This document shows, one piece after another, positions 1 to 9,798 of a stretch of 64,000 bases of DNA. This DNA is from Paenibacillus sp. L3-i20. Its GTDB lineage: Bacteria; Bacillota; Bacilli; Paenibacillales; Paenibacillaceae. Within the stretch, counting starts at the first letter, position 1. Each line of letters opens with the position of its first letter. Below the pieces are notes generated by a model. That model was not told the DNA's origin, ran no database searches, and worked only from the letters and a program-made list of their open reading frames with translations. Where the stretch lies: contig NZ_BQME02000002.1 in the NCBI RefSeq assembly GCF_022180385.2, positions 868,001 to 932,000 of the forward strand, written 5' to 3'. Both the position numbers and the translations under genes were made by a program.

Positions 1-119
1 TATATAAGCATAAGTTTTTTCTTTTAGAGCTTATTATTCCTCATTGCAACATTGTGTTTATTTAATTCAATAGATTCATTTTGATAAATCGATATGTAAA
101 ACATGAAATAAGAGGTGAA

Positions 120-866
120 ATGGCTTTGATTGAACATAGCAATCTTGAAGAATATGAAGATCCGGTAAATTACGATCTTGAATTTGACGGTGAAATGGAC
201 AAATATCAGTTCTATCTTGAGCTTGCTAGAGCAAGTTCAGGGGAAGTGTTAGAACTTGCATGTGGTACAGGTTTAACAACGATACCCCTGTCGAAAGCCG
301 GTATAACGATAACCGGTGTAGATATCTCTTCAGCGATGCTCGCATATGCGCGGTTGAAGGCGGAAGGGTTGACTGTTACTTTTATGGAAGGCGATGCCCG
401 TACTTTCGAATCAGACAAGCGATTTGCGATGATTTATTTGACTGGTAATGCATTTCAGGCATTTTTAAGTGATCAAGATCAAATCGATTTACTCACGACC
501 GTTCACAAACATTTACAACCCAATGGAATCTTTTCATTCGAGTCCCGTAATCCGGAGGGAACGGATTTATCCGATCAAGAGGAGACAGAATGGGGATCAT
601 TTACTGATAAAGATGGACATAACGTCAAGGTATCAGGTACACAATGTTATGATGCTAGCCAGCATATCATGCATTGGGTCACTATGCGTGATTGGGGACA
701 TAAGCGAACAACTTCCCGAATTGCTTGTCGGTTCACGGATCAATATACACTACATTCTTTATTAACTCGTCATGGCTTTCGCATCGAACATCAATATGCT
801 AACTGGGATAAAACGCCGTTCTCTCCGTCATCTTCATCTATTATTAGCGTTTGTAGGAAATGTTAG
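120..866 (+). CDS. Class I SAM-dependent methyltransferase
   Basis: The product is a 248-aa cytoplasmic protein with the Rossmann methyltransferase signature: motif I LELACGTG near residue 45 and the acidic SAM-ribose contact GVDIS about 25 residues later. The substrate cannot be read from the sequence. I start it at the ATG at 120 because AGAGGTG sits just upstream; an upstream TTG at 81 has no ribosome binding site. No gene shares its transcript in the window. The family assignment is firm and the specific function is unknown. Confidence 0.85.
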   Translation: MALIEHSNLEEYEDPVNYDLEFDGEMDKYQFYLELARASSGEVLELACGTGLTTIPLSKAGITITGVDISSAMLAYARLKAEGLTVTFMEGDARTFESDKRFAMIYLTGNAFQAFLSDQDQIDLLTTVHKHLQPNGIFSFESRNPEGTDLSDQEETEWGSFTDKDGHNVKVSGTQCYDASQHIMHWVTMRDWGHKRTTSRIACRFTDQYTLHSLLTRHGFRIEHQYANWDKTPFSPSSSSIISVCRKC

Positions 867-1180
867 GATAGAAGTCGGATGAAAAAATATAATCCGATTA
901 GTTACTGAGCAAGTGTATTTTATTTTTAGTTTTATTAAGTAAGTGTCGCACCCACTCTGCGTTATTTACGGCTTCCTTTTGAAGATGGTATTTCGAAGCT
1001 GTTTGCTGGAGAACTTTTCATGACAATATCCGCGTTCAAATCCCTCAAACGTGTAAAAGACCATCCAGTTTTTCGGGATACTTTGAATTATCTATCGTAA
1101 CCTGCTAAACAAACTGCCATATCACCAACATCTTAATATAATATGTAAAATACAAAATTAACCATAAGGTGAGTGATACA
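867..1180. other. Intergenic stretch with orphan coding remnant
   Basis: No intact gene is visible. An open frame without a start codon runs about 945-1100 on the + strand, reads like the C-terminal 50 residues of a protein (TLRYLRLPFEDG... ending NYLS) and stops at TAA 1098-1100. I do not recognise it. It is probably a decayed gene end. Confidence 0.3.
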
Positions 1181-1726
1181 ATGTTTGTACATAAAATAGA
1201 TGAGGACATATCTTTAAGATTAATAGAAGTAAAGGATGGAGAAAGGTTATTTGAATTAACAAATAGTTCGAGAATCTATCTAAGAGAATGGCTTCCTTGG
1301 CTAGATACAACAAAAAAACTTGAAGATACAACTGAGTTTATCAAAATATGTCTAAAAGGTTTCGCAGAAAGGAAGAGCTTGAATACAGTTATATTATATA
1401 AAGGAAAAATCGTTGGGGTTGCAGGCTTCAATAGTATTAATTGGACCAACAAAACAGCATACATAGGTTATTGGCTTGGAGAAAAGTTTCAAGGGAAAGG
1501 AATTATGACCAAGGTAGCTAATGCATTAACAAATTATGCTATTAGCGAATTAAGACTAAATAAAGTTGAAATTAGAGTAGCAGCAGGAAATAAAAAAAGC
1601 AGGAGTATTCCTGAAGGATTAAACTTTGTTAATGAAGGATGTATTAGGCAAGCTGAGTGGCTATATGACTATTATGTTGACCACATTGTTTATGGCATAT
1701 TAGCAGAGGAATGGAACAAAAAGTAA
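1181..1726 (+). CDS. GNAT N-acetyltransferase, RimJ/RimL type
   Basis: This 181-aa acetyltransferase has the GNAT fold. The acetyl-CoA pyrophosphate loop is visible as QGKGIM (Q-x-x-G-x-G/A) in the middle of the protein, and the C-terminal SIPEGLNF stretch corresponds to the family's SIPERLGF segment. Length and layout fit the RimJ/RimL group, which acetylates protein N-termini or small substrates. The start is the ATG at 1181, preceded by AAGGTGAG; a GTG at 1169 overlaps that site. The SIPERL-type arginine is glycine here. Substrate unknown. Confidence 0.8.
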   Translation: MFVHKIDEDISLRLIEVKDGERLFELTNSSRIYLREWLPWLDTTKKLEDTTEFIKICLKGFAERKSLNTVILYKGKIVGVAGFNSINWTNKTAYIGYWLGEKFQGKGIMTKVANALTNYAISELRLNKVEIRVAAGNKKSRSIPEGLNFVNEGCIRQAEWLYDYYVDHIVYGILAEEWNKK

Positions 1727-1776
1727 AGTATAACTGTAGACTCAAGTATTCGATAAGACGAAGAGGGGAAACCGAA

Positions 1777-2232
1777 ATGAAGACGATCAAGTGCATGATG
1801 GACCACCTGTACTGGGCGGATGGACGCATCTTGGACGCACTCGAGGAGAATGAGACGAAGAACAAGGACCTTTTGAAGCTGGTTCGGCACGTCGCGGTCG
1901 CGGAACGAGTCTGGCTGTCCCGATTGCAGGGCAAGGGTAGCGCACAATATTCGTTGTGGGAGGAAGCGGGAGACCTCACGATGATACGGACGATGTTTGA
2001 AGAAAACACCGAGCAATATCGCATCTTCATCGAAGGGCTCGAGGAATCTGAGTTGGATGATATGATCGACTATGAGAACCAGAGCGGGGTTCCGTTCCAA
2101 ACGTCCGTCCGGGACATCCTATCGCAGGTCATCTTACATGGGCAATATCACCGGGGACAAATCAACCGGACACTTCGGATCGAATCAGCAGAGCCAGCTC
2201 AAGTCGATTACATCACGTTCGCTAGGCTCTAA
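1777..2232 (+). CDS. DinB family putative metal-dependent enzyme
   Basis: The 151-aa product fits the DinB/YfiT four-helix-bundle family, whose members bind a metal through three histidines. Visible candidates are H11 in the first helix (MMDHLYWADG), a histidine in VRHVAVAE and the C-terminal pair HGQYH. Some members are thiol-dependent transferases using bacillithiol or mycothiol; this one's substrate is unknown. The ATG at 1777 has GAGGGGAA upstream, so I prefer it to an earlier in-frame ATG at 1711. The gene is visibly more GC-rich in codon use than its neighbours, which suggests transfer. Confidence 0.75.
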   Translation: MKTIKCMMDHLYWADGRILDALEENETKNKDLLKLVRHVAVAERVWLSRLQGKGSAQYSLWEEAGDLTMIRTMFEENTEQYRIFIEGLEESELDDMIDYENQSGVPFQTSVRDILSQVILHGQYHRGQINRTLRIESAEPAQVDYITFARL

Positions 2233-2415
2233 AAGGGCCAAATAGTCCACATTATAATGTAGTAACTTGTGAAAGCCGTGATCTTTTGATTACGGTTCTT
2301 TTTGTACTTCATCCGCTTCAGTCCATACCAATTAAATACCCCTACATATGTTATATGGTATCTGCCTAATTTGTGGTAGAAATGTACATTCATTTAATCA
2401 TAGGGAGTTGGATAT

Positions 2416-3771
2416 ATGAGAACAAATACGAAACTAACAGGGCGAGTTATTTTCAAAGGTAAACCGGGTTATGAAGCGGCTCGTAAAAATTGGGATCCTC
2501 ATACGGACAGATTCCCTAAAGTGTTTGTTTTTGCCCAAAGGACGCAAGATGTTGCTAACGCTATAAAATGGGCTCGTATTAATAATGTTCCAATTCGCCC
2601 GAGAAGCGGACGGCATGCTTTAGAGCCCAACCTTTCTCAGGTCAACGGTGGTATTGTCATCGACGTCAGTGAAATGAAAAAAATTATGTTAAATAAAAAA
2701 AACAATACTGTCGTTGTTGAGACAGGTAATCGGGTAGGGAGAATCGTAGATACCCTAGCACGACAAGGATTTATTGCTCCATTTGGTGACAGTCCAACGG
2801 TCGGGATTGGTGGAATTACACTCGGCGGAGGGATAGGTCCGCTTCAAAGGACGACTGGCCTCATCAGTGATAATCTACTCGAATTAGAGATGGTTGATGC
2901 AAAAGGAAGAGTTATTAGGGCAAATAAAAAACGAAACTCCGATCTCCTATGGGCTTCCCGTGGTGGTGGTGGCGGTAACTTTGGCGTATACACAAAATAC
3001 AAATTCAAAGTATTGCGCTCCCCTGCCAAAGCTACAGTCTTCAGCATTACCTGGCCATGGGAGCAGTTCGAAAAAGTCGTAAAGAAATGGCAAGTATGGG
3101 CTCCAAACGCCAGTACCAAGTTGGGCAGCGAATTAACTGTTGGCCCCAAAAGAGGCGGAAATGTCAGCATGCTCGGGTTGTACCTTGGTTCTAAAAGGGA
3201 GGCCCTACGCCAATTAGCACCTATTCTTAGAGTGGGGACGACTACGAAAAGAACAATCCGATCGCTCCCATATATCGAAGCAACTAAGTTTTTATTAGCC
3301 CCAGATCCAGTGCTTACCCAAAAGTTCAGTAACCAGTTCTCTAGTGGATTCGGAAGACGTCCATTTCCGAATAGTGCCTACAAAGTCATGCGTGAATTTC
3401 TTACAAAAGCAGAAGGAGGGACTCCAGCCGGATTTTTCTTCCTTAACTGGGGTGGTGCAATAAAACGCATTGCACCTAAAGCCACGGCATTTTATTGGCG
3501 CAACGCGAAATTCTATGTGGAGTGGAATAGTTCATGGGTTAAGCCATCTCATGCAGCTAGAAATATTGCCTTAGCTCGGAACACAAGGAAGAAGCTACAG
3601 CCATATATTGTAGGATCGTATATCAATGTTCCGGATCAAGGTATAAAACATTCTGGACCAGTATATTATGGCAAGAACTATCCTAGGCTGCGTAGAGTAA
3701 AAGCTAAATATGATCCGAAAAATGTATTTAATAATCCTCAAAGTATTCCTCCGGCAAAAGTGAGAATCTAA
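2416..3771 (+). CDS. FAD-linked oxidase, berberine-bridge type (CotQ-like)
   Basis: This 451-aa protein has an FAD_binding_4 domain at about 30-180 and a BBE domain at the C-terminus (YYGKNYPRLRRVK, then KYDPKNVFNNPQS). The flavin-attaching histidine is present in RSGRHA. The glycine-rich segments GIGGITLGGG and RGGGGGNFG line the FAD site. It resembles the Bacillus subtilis spore-coat-associated oxidase YvdP/CotQ in length and motifs, by recollection only. AGGGAG precedes the ATG. It has no signal peptide and stands alone, followed by a terminator. Substrate unknown. Confidence 0.8.
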   Translation: MRTNTKLTGRVIFKGKPGYEAARKNWDPHTDRFPKVFVFAQRTQDVANAIKWARINNVPIRPRSGRHALEPNLSQVNGGIVIDVSEMKKIMLNKKNNTVVVETGNRVGRIVDTLARQGFIAPFGDSPTVGIGGITLGGGIGPLQRTTGLISDNLLELEMVDAKGRVIRANKKRNSDLLWASRGGGGGNFGVYTKYKFKVLRSPAKATVFSITWPWEQFEKVVKKWQVWAPNASTKLGSELTVGPKRGGNVSMLGLYLGSKREALRQLAPILRVGTTTKRTIRSLPYIEATKFLLAPDPVLTQKFSNQFSSGFGRRPFPNSAYKVMREFLTKAEGGTPAGFFFLNWGGAIKRIAPKATAFYWRNAKFYVEWNSSWVKPSHAARNIALARNTRKKLQPYIVGSYINVPDQGIKHSGPVYYGKNYPRLRRVKAKYDPKNVFNNPQSIPPAKVRI

Positions 3772-3894
3772 TTAAGGGAGAATTATTAACATCTCAGTAT
3801 GCATTAATTGTCAAATTGGATGTATACGAAAAATCTAACAAACTATGTCCACATAGACATCGCAATCAGAAAAACGTAATACTTCTCTGAGGAG

Positions 3895-3931
3895 GGCAGC
3901 CAGTAAATACTAGTGGCTGCCTTGTTTTCAT
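3895..3931 (+). terminator. Rho-independent terminator
   Basis: The arms GGCAGCCA (3895-3902) and TGGCTGCC (3914-3921) form an 8-bp hairpin followed by a T-rich tract. It lies downstream of the FAD oxidase gene. Confidence 0.7.
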
Positions 3932-4216
3932 TTAAGAGATGAAATGAGTTCACTGTTAAATAACAAACAAAAGGATTCGCAACGACGATTAATATTTTTT
4001 CTTGTCATTCGCTTTCTCTATATTCTTAATCTCCTAACATCGTAAATTTGATCAAACTGGCCGCAATGACGAAACGAATAGCTCCTTTTCTTTCGCTTTG
4101 CCCTCTATTTGAGTTGTTTGGCCCTAGTTAAACTGTATAATAATAGCAAGCAATTCGTTCGGGAAGAGTGCACTATTTTGTAATATACTCACTTTTTGGA
4201 AAGGGGGGTGCTTTGC

Positions 4217-4561
4217 GTGTCCAAATATCGCATGAATGAATATACTTACAATTGTCCGGTTGAGTTAGCCTTAAATACGATAATGGGGAAATGGAAGGCG
4301 TTGATTCTTTGGCAGTTGAACAAGGGGACAAAACGTTATAGCGAATTAAAAAAGACTTTGCCTAATATCACGGACAAAATGCTCGCCCAGTAGTTAAAGG
4401 AATTGGAAAAGGATAACTTTATCATCCGAGAGGTCTATCCGACGGTGCCGCCGAAGGTCGAATATTCGTTAGCCGAGCTCGGAGTAGAAATACAACCCAT
4501 TCTGAAATCGTTGCAGCAATGGGGAATCAAATTCAGGTTGAAGGAAACGGACAAGAATTGA
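4217..4561 (+). pseudogene. HxlR-type transcription regulator with internal TAG
   Basis: Read through one stop, this is a complete ~114-aa HxlR/MarR-like winged-helix regulator: CPVELALNTIMGKWK near the N-terminus, then MLAQ-stop-LKELEKDNFIIREVYPT and a normal C-terminus. The TAG at 4391-4393 falls where the family has QQLKELE, so one C-to-T change of a CAG codon explains it. The GTG at 4217 follows AAGGGGGG; a TTG at 4196 is also possible. HxlR proteins often regulate an adjacent enzyme, here possibly the MBL protein at 4701. A 60-residue N-terminal fragment could still be made. Confidence 0.75.
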
Positions 4562-4700
4562 AGAAGCAACTTAAGGACTACCTTACTTTTAGGATAGTCA
4601 CGCACTTTAAAGTGCGTTCTTGAATCTTCATTAGTGATGCTACTATCATGAAATCAGAGCGAATAATACCTATAAATTCTGATGGAATGGTGGGAGCGAT

Positions 4701-5495
4701 ATGGAATCTCTAGTGAAAGTACATGTCATGCATACGGGTGAGGTGAAAGTAGATCGGGCATTGCCCTTTAAAGAGCTAGGCGAGGTGCCGCCCGTCAATG
4801 TGAGAGGGGAACAATTTCAGAAGTGGCTACCAATATCCTCTTACTTGATCGAGCATCCGAAAGGTCGAATCGTCGTTGATTCAGGTTGGCATGAAGAAGT
4901 AAGGACGAACCCTCTGGAGCATCTGGGGGCTGCGGCTCATTTTGTGGAATACCGGCTCTCACCGGGTTCGTCTATTAGGGAACAGCTTGCGTCTAAGGGT
5001 CTATCTCCAAAAGATATTGATCTCGTCGTAGTTTCGCATCTGGACGTGGATCATATCAGTGGATTGAAGCTGCTTGATGGAGCGAAACGTTTCTATGTGA
5101 GCGACATCGAGCTAAAGCATGTGCAACCGTTCAAAAAGAAGTGGTATGAAGGTCTGCCGCTGGAAACGTTTGAATTCGAATCCATTCCCCATGGACCTTA
5201 CGGATTAGGGAAAGATTTGTTTGGCGACGGTCTGATTTATTTAGTGTTTACGCCGGGACATACAGCAGGGCAAGTCTCTGTTCTCATACGACTGGAGAAC
5301 GAATGGCTATTGCTTGCTTCGGATGTCGGGTATTCTGAGCGTTCATGGAAGGAGATTTTGTTGCCCGGTATAACGGTGAGTCAAGAGCAAGCGCTCGAAT
5401 CGTTGAAATGGGTGCAACGCTTTTCTCAAAGGAACGATTGTTTGGCCGTCCTAGCCAATCATGATCCTGTTGTACAACCGACTGTCTATGGTTGA
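4701..5495 (+). CDS. MBL-fold hydrolase, N-acyl homoserine lactonase-like
   Basis: The 264-aa product is a metallo-beta-lactamase-fold protein of the AHL-lactonase (AiiA) type by size and layout. The first metal motif is SHLDVDHISG (H113, D115, D117, H118), where the classical motif is HxHxDH, so the second histidine is aspartate. TPGHTAG supplies another metal histidine and LASDVGY the bridging aspartate. GTGGGAG precedes the ATG. The gene follows a broken HxlR regulator. The family is firm; lactonase activity is inferred, and a different lactone or phosphoester substrate is possible. Confidence 0.7.
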   Translation: MESLVKVHVMHTGEVKVDRALPFKELGEVPPVNVRGEQFQKWLPISSYLIEHPKGRIVVDSGWHEEVRTNPLEHLGAAAHFVEYRLSPGSSIREQLASKGLSPKDIDLVVVSHLDVDHISGLKLLDGAKRFYVSDIELKHVQPFKKKWYEGLPLETFEFESIPHGPYGLGKDLFGDGLIYLVFTPGHTAGQVSVLIRLENEWLLLASDVGYSERSWKEILLPGITVSQEQALESLKWVQRFSQRNDCLAVLANHDPVVQPTVYG

Positions 5496-6200
5496 GAGGT
5501 AGTAGACAAAGATAAACGAGATGAGAAGTGAAACTAATCACAGCGGAAGCCTAAGAGCAGGGGGCCAGTCTGTGCGGAATCTCTCTAGGCTTCACAAAAT
5601 TGACCATTTGAATATTTCTATCGAAAATCCTAAGTAAAATGATTACTTTATCGTCAACATGTACAGTTAATACTGAAACTCTTTAAGAAAAAACATGAAG
5701 GTTTCCAAACGAGGATCGCGTCATAAACGGACTAATCAAATTTTTTAAGAACAAAGATAAAAAAACGAAGCACATGAAAAAATGTGCTTCGTTTTTTAAA
5801 GGAGGAAAAGAACAACTTATTTTTCTGAACAATTCACCCAAAATATGTTGTTTTAGTTCATTTTAATGATTAAACTAACGGATAACAGTAGGTACACGGC
5901 AATCGGTGAGATAATCTACTGAACGATTAGCTATTCGATAATGTATATGTTTTTTATGAGGGCAAGGACCGTAGTCAATTCGTAGATTTCCCCAAAATGT
6001 AAATACAAATCAGCCCCAACGTAGAAATTCAGGTTGAAATTCTAGGTATCGTAGAAACCTTGGACGAGCTTGTAAAGAATTCGCCTGAATAACAAGAATA
6101 TCTCACCGCTGAGGAGGGAAGCAACAATACGGATTAATGACTGATCTTCCGTAATTTAGCTTCATGTTTTAATAAAAAATCCGGAAAGGAAGTTTTATCT
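5496..6200. other. Gene-poor stretch with decayed coding traces
   Basis: No intact gene is seen in these 705 bases. A strong hairpin lies at 5761-5796. A short frame around 6015-6090 (VEIQVEILGIVETLDELVKN...) with several stops looks like a worn gene remnant that I cannot identify. Confidence 0.4.
5761..5796. terminator. Bidirectional terminator hairpin
   Basis: A perfect 15-bp inverted repeat (5761-5775 and 5782-5796) with a GAAAAA loop has A-rich and T-rich flanks on both strands. It lies 265 bp after the MBL gene. Confidence 0.7.
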
Positions 6201-6590
6201 ATGAAACCTCAAATAACCGTAATCACGTTGTTAACGAATGACGTTACCCGAATGACTCGATTTTATCGGGATGTGCTTGGTTTCCCAACTATTGTCGACT
6301 CTGAAGAGTACGTGGAGTTTGAAAATAGTGGTGTGCGCCTATCCATTTGTTCCAATCAATTAATGGCGGCTAATACAAATGACCATCCTTCTTATTCTGA
6401 AGCGCATAGGGGACAAGCTTTTGAATTATGCTTCCCGTGCGATTCGCCTGAACAGGTCCACTTAGCTTATGAGAAAATTATTGCAAATGGCGGTACTGCA
6501 ATTAAAGAGCCTGCGCTCATGCCATGGGGACATACAGCCGCTTTTTTTGCCGATCCCGAAGGAAACATCCACTCCATCTATGCAGAATAA
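6201..6590 (+). CDS. VOC family protein (glyoxalase/bleomycin-resistance fold)
   Basis: The 129-aa protein has the paired beta-alpha-beta-beta-beta modules of the VOC superfamily: an N-terminal half with RFYRDVLGFPTIV and a C-terminal half ending ADPEGNIHSIYAE. The conserved DPEGN-x-x-x-x-Y/E end is intact. GGAAAGGAAG precedes the ATG. Members include glyoxalases, dioxygenases and antibiotic-binding proteins, and the sequence does not show which. It stands alone. Confidence 0.75.
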   Translation: MKPQITVITLLTNDVTRMTRFYRDVLGFPTIVDSEEYVEFENSGVRLSICSNQLMAANTNDHPSYSEAHRGQAFELCFPCDSPEQVHLAYEKIIANGGTAIKEPALMPWGHTAAFFADPEGNIHSIYAE

Positions 6591-7152
6591 CAAGCCAAGC
6601 AAGGGTTAGGTATTTCGACTTTCAATATAGTACGAATTGTATTAATAGCATTGGTTCTACGTCATTTGGCAGGTTGTAGTCATTAAAGCATTGAAAACAA
6701 AGACAAAAATATTACGGAACTTTTCCATGGATATTAACCTGAGAGAGTGAGCAGTAAAAACCGTCTCATTATGTTTGAAGATTCCTAGGAGACGTTTACA
6801 TGTTTTATTGACGATCCTGTAAATCTCCTATATTTTCATAAAAATATAGGAGAAGGGAGAAGGTTACATCTGAATCTGGACAAGCACACTCTACGGCTTC
6901 TTCCCGAAGGTTTATATTGACATCGCAACGCTCCTCATTAACAATCCTGTATCACGAACTTTCCGGTCGTGTGATCATCATTCACAAATGCTAAAATCAA
7001 AGGCAAGGCTCTTACCGGCAAGCAAAAAGGATTGAAATTCGCATGCAATTGCATCAGTAACCGCTAGTTATTGTCATCCGGCCACCCATCATCTTGGGAA
7101 AAGGGATATCCCCCCATTTTATTGCCATCATCTTCATCGCTAAAGGTATTCT
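6591..7152. other. Non-coding stretch with one hairpin
   Basis: No coherent gene is visible in these 562 bases. A perfect 13-bp hairpin sits at 6824-6853 (arm TCTCCTATATTTT, loop CATA). It lacks a following T run on the + strand. Confidence 0.4.
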
Positions 7153-7788
7153 TTAATCAAATTCTTTGATTTTGACATCGTCCAGAATCGTATTTCCCCA
7201 AACAGGGAGCAAGCTAGTCTCTCCCGAAAAGCTACTTCCAGCTAACGAACCGTTATGAAAAAAGGCTCCATCAAAGCTACATTCCTCAAACCGGCAATAC
7301 AATAATAATGCACCGCGAAAATTGGCGTCGGAAAAACGGCAGCGTGTGAACGTTACATCGTTCGCGATCGCTTTACTTAAATTGCAGCCTGTAAAATCGC
7401 AATCGTTAAATTGCTTGCTGATCCTGGCATTATTGAGTTTTGCTCCTCGGAAAGAACAGTGATTGAATGTATGAGTAACAAATCTGCCATCCAGTTTGAC
7501 CCCGTCAAAGCAACAATTTGTAAATATTGAGGTGTTTAAGCTTGCAGAATCATCGAAACGTGCATAAGACAGATCGACGCCCTGTACTGTCAGGTATTGT
7601 ATGGTTTCGGTCAGGACTACTCCCCGATAATCCTCTAGTCCAGTATCCGTTTGTCCATAGGGGGATGAGGGGAAGGAGCGGTCTTTTTTATGCAGATTAT
7701 GTTTGCCTGTAACAGCGGTTAACAATCGATTCACTTCAGCGAGCTGGTCATCTTCCCATCTTGCAATGAGTAACTTTTTGTTCGACAT
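7153..7788 (-). CDS. Pentapeptide-repeat protein
   Basis: The 211-aa protein carries a block of pentapeptide repeats from about residue 70 on, with the A(D/N)LXX pattern visible as FDGVKL, FRGAKLNNA, FTGCNLSKA, FSDANFRGA and FDGAFF. These build a right-handed quadrilateral beta-helix. Some such proteins protect DNA gyrase from quinolones or toxins; many have no known role. The ATG at 7788 follows AGGAGGG; ten upstream codons back to 7818 overlap that site and are excluded. No partner gene is adjacent. Confidence 0.8.
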   Translation of the reverse strand: MSNKKLLIARWEDDQLAEVNRLLTAVTGKHNLHKKDRSFPSSPYGQTDTGLEDYRGVVLTETIQYLTVQGVDLSYARFDDSASLNTSIFTNCCFDGVKLDGRFVTHTFNHCSFRGAKLNNARISKQFNDCDFTGCNLSKAIANDVTFTRCRFSDANFRGALLLYCRFEECSFDGAFFHNGSLAGSSFSGETSLLPVWGNTILDDVKIKEFD

Positions 7789-8490
7789 AGACCCTCCTAA
7801 TATTTTCTGGCATTCCATATGTTAACCAGTCTTATACCGTCAGAATGATAGTGATCTGATGAGACGATTTGTTCCAATGAATAGTTCTTATGGCGATTAT
7901 AAGTAATAACGTTGCCTTTTCCAAAAAAGTTTCTTTTTACAAAAAGGCTAGCTAACAGGTGGAAATTGCTAGAATTTGATAAAAAAGCACAGGGAATTAT
8001 GTAGTTGGAATCCGATTGGAGGAAGTAATTGTTTAAATAAATTTGCGTAATCAAGAATGCTTTATTACCCAATTACTCAAATTCAGGAGGTAAAGGGAAA
8101 TCAAAAGATTTAACAAAAGAAAAGGTAGACCGCCCTAGAAAATTGAATATTGTCAATGAATATCAGGCTGGTATAATATTACTGATGAAGTGAAGGTGCA
8201 ATTTGTGATTGCAATTAATAAATACTATCATTTTACAAAATCGAATGATGATGTGACTAATCGACGTTATATAATTGCTCAAATGTATTTGGAGAATGAA
8301 AAACTATTTATGATCGACTGTTTATAAATCTTGTGATTGATAGTAGAGCTTGAACAAGTTATTCATTGAAAAGCATTGAAAGTCTAGGTATTACAGTGGT
8401 GAAAGCTAAACACAGTTCTAAAGGGGTTCAGCATGGGTCAGAGATTTATTGAACAAATTAGACTACTATACATTACGTGGGGACTTATTA
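7789..8490. other. Intergenic stretch with short coding traces
   Basis: No gene here can be supported. A frame of about 50 codons around 8185-8325 (KYYHFTKSNDDV... ending MIDCL) lacks a start with a ribosome binding site. It may be a remnant. Confidence 0.3.
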
Positions 8491-8796
8491 ATGAAAATGA
8501 ATAAAAAAACATATCTAAGTAAAGAAGAGATTATTTCATTACCAACCTTATCAGGTACTAACATAAGTGAAGATGGCAAAAACGTAGCATTTGCCAAGAA
8601 GATAGATAATTGGAAAGACAATACATATAGAAATCATGTATGAATATACAAAAAAGATAAGGGGCAGAGTTACCCATTAACAACTAGGGATATAGATAGT
8701 GCATACCCATTATGGTCTCCAGACTCTAGGAATATCACATACCTTAGCCCCGTTGGTGACGGGAATAATAAGAAGAATCAGATCTTTTTTAAGTAA
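8491..8796 (+). pseudogene. N-terminal remnant of an S9-type peptidase
   Basis: From ATG 8491 the frame reads NKKTYLSKEEI, then DGKNVAFAKKIDNWKDN, a TGA at 8641-8643, and continues in frame with YPLTTRDIDSAYPLWSPDSRNITYLSPVGDG before TAA at 8794. The WSPDSR-x-I-x-Y-LS pattern is typical of the beta-propeller of prolyl-oligopeptidase-like (S9) peptidases. The TGA probably replaces a tryptophan codon. Everything after the first ~100 residues, including the hydrolase domain, is missing. Confidence 0.6.
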
Positions 8797-8898
8797 ATAG
8801 ATGGTTATAGTGGGGATTGCAAGGGGAATTATTGCAGTCTGGAGAGTTTGTGTTATGATAATGAATATATAAAATTATTGGAAATAGGGGAGACATCT

Positions 8899-9606
8899 AT
8901 GAAGAGATTCTTAATTGGATTTATTTGTGGTTCCATGATTTTCGGTGGAACGACTATTCTTGCAGCTAATGCGAATGAGATTAAAGCAAAATTAAATTCT
9001 GCTATATTAGAGTTCAATGGAAGCATGAAAGCATCAACAGATTCCATACATTATGAAGGAACTACTTATGTTCCTTTGAGAGATTTTTCAAAAACTATTG
9101 GTGCTACAATTTTGCATGATACTAAAACTAAAACTTTCAACATTATTGATAGGTATTACCTACAAAAACAAGATATATCATACTTTGTGCAAATCCCTGT
9201 TTCCATACAACAAAAAAATATTGAAGTTACGGTTAATTCAATCGAATCAAATAATGATTCTACTATTGTAAATGTAACTGTCGAAAATAAATCTAAACAA
9301 AAGTACTCAATTGATGAGGCTAATATCCATTCAGATTTTGGAGTAAAAGGTGGGAAAAGCCGACATCATAAATATATAAAAGAAACTTCTTTTATTTTAG
9401 GTCACTATGGTAGTTATGATACATCAAAGAAACGTGATTTTGATAAAGACATTGAAGCAGGAACAACTCTAACTGGTAATTTAGTATTTGAAAAAGTTGA
9501 TCCTGCTACACAAACTATTGTTTTAACTTTAGGTAGTTCGAAATCTACTTCGTGGATAAATGATTATACCTTTATGATAAACTATAACTCTTTAGGATCA
9601 CGTTAA
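8899..9606 (+). CDS. Secreted stalk-domain (copper amine oxidase N-like) protein
   Basis: The 235-aa protein begins with a signal peptide (MKRFLIGF, hydrophobic core, cleavage near AANAN). Residues ~45-85 hold a copper-amine-oxidase-N-like stalk repeat (YVPLRDFSKTIGA...), a domain common in Paenibacillus surface proteins. A C-terminal beta-rich part with paired turns resembles DUF4352-type domains. The ATG at 8899 follows AGGGGAGA; 17 upstream codons are excluded. It is probably a cell-surface protein of unknown function. A hairpin terminator follows. Confidence 0.65.
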   Translation: MKRFLIGFICGSMIFGGTTILAANANEIKAKLNSAILEFNGSMKASTDSIHYEGTTYVPLRDFSKTIGATILHDTKTKTFNIIDRYYLQKQDISYFVQIPVSIQQKNIEVTVNSIESNNDSTIVNVTVENKSKQKYSIDEANIHSDFGVKGGKSRHHKYIKETSFILGHYGSYDTSKKRDFDKDIEAGTTLTGNLVFEKVDPATQTIVLTLGSSKSTSWINDYTFMINYNSLGSR

Positions 9607-9620
9607 TAGAAACGATAAAT

Positions 9621-9651
9621 AACCGCGTAAATCGCGGTTATTTTATTTTTT
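9621..9651 (+). terminator. Terminator shared with dispersed repeats
   Basis: The hairpin AACCGCG-TAAAT-CGCGGTT is followed by a T-rich tract. The same hairpin core recurs inside the repeats at 28.9 kb and 40.6 kb. Confidence 0.65.
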
Positions 9652-9798
9652 GCATTTTATCCTGTAAACACTAGCGTTGCATTAATGTTCCCTGAATTTT
9701 CATAATATTCTGCCATTCATCGATGCGAGCACAAAAAAATCCTTTACAATAGATATGGTAGGTAGCCCTGTCCATAATCCATTGAAAAGGATCATCTC

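Noticed and set aside
7797..8072. 91-codon leftward open frame
   Set aside because: It overlaps the ribosome binding site of the pentapeptide gene, has no ribosome binding site of its own and shows no domain.
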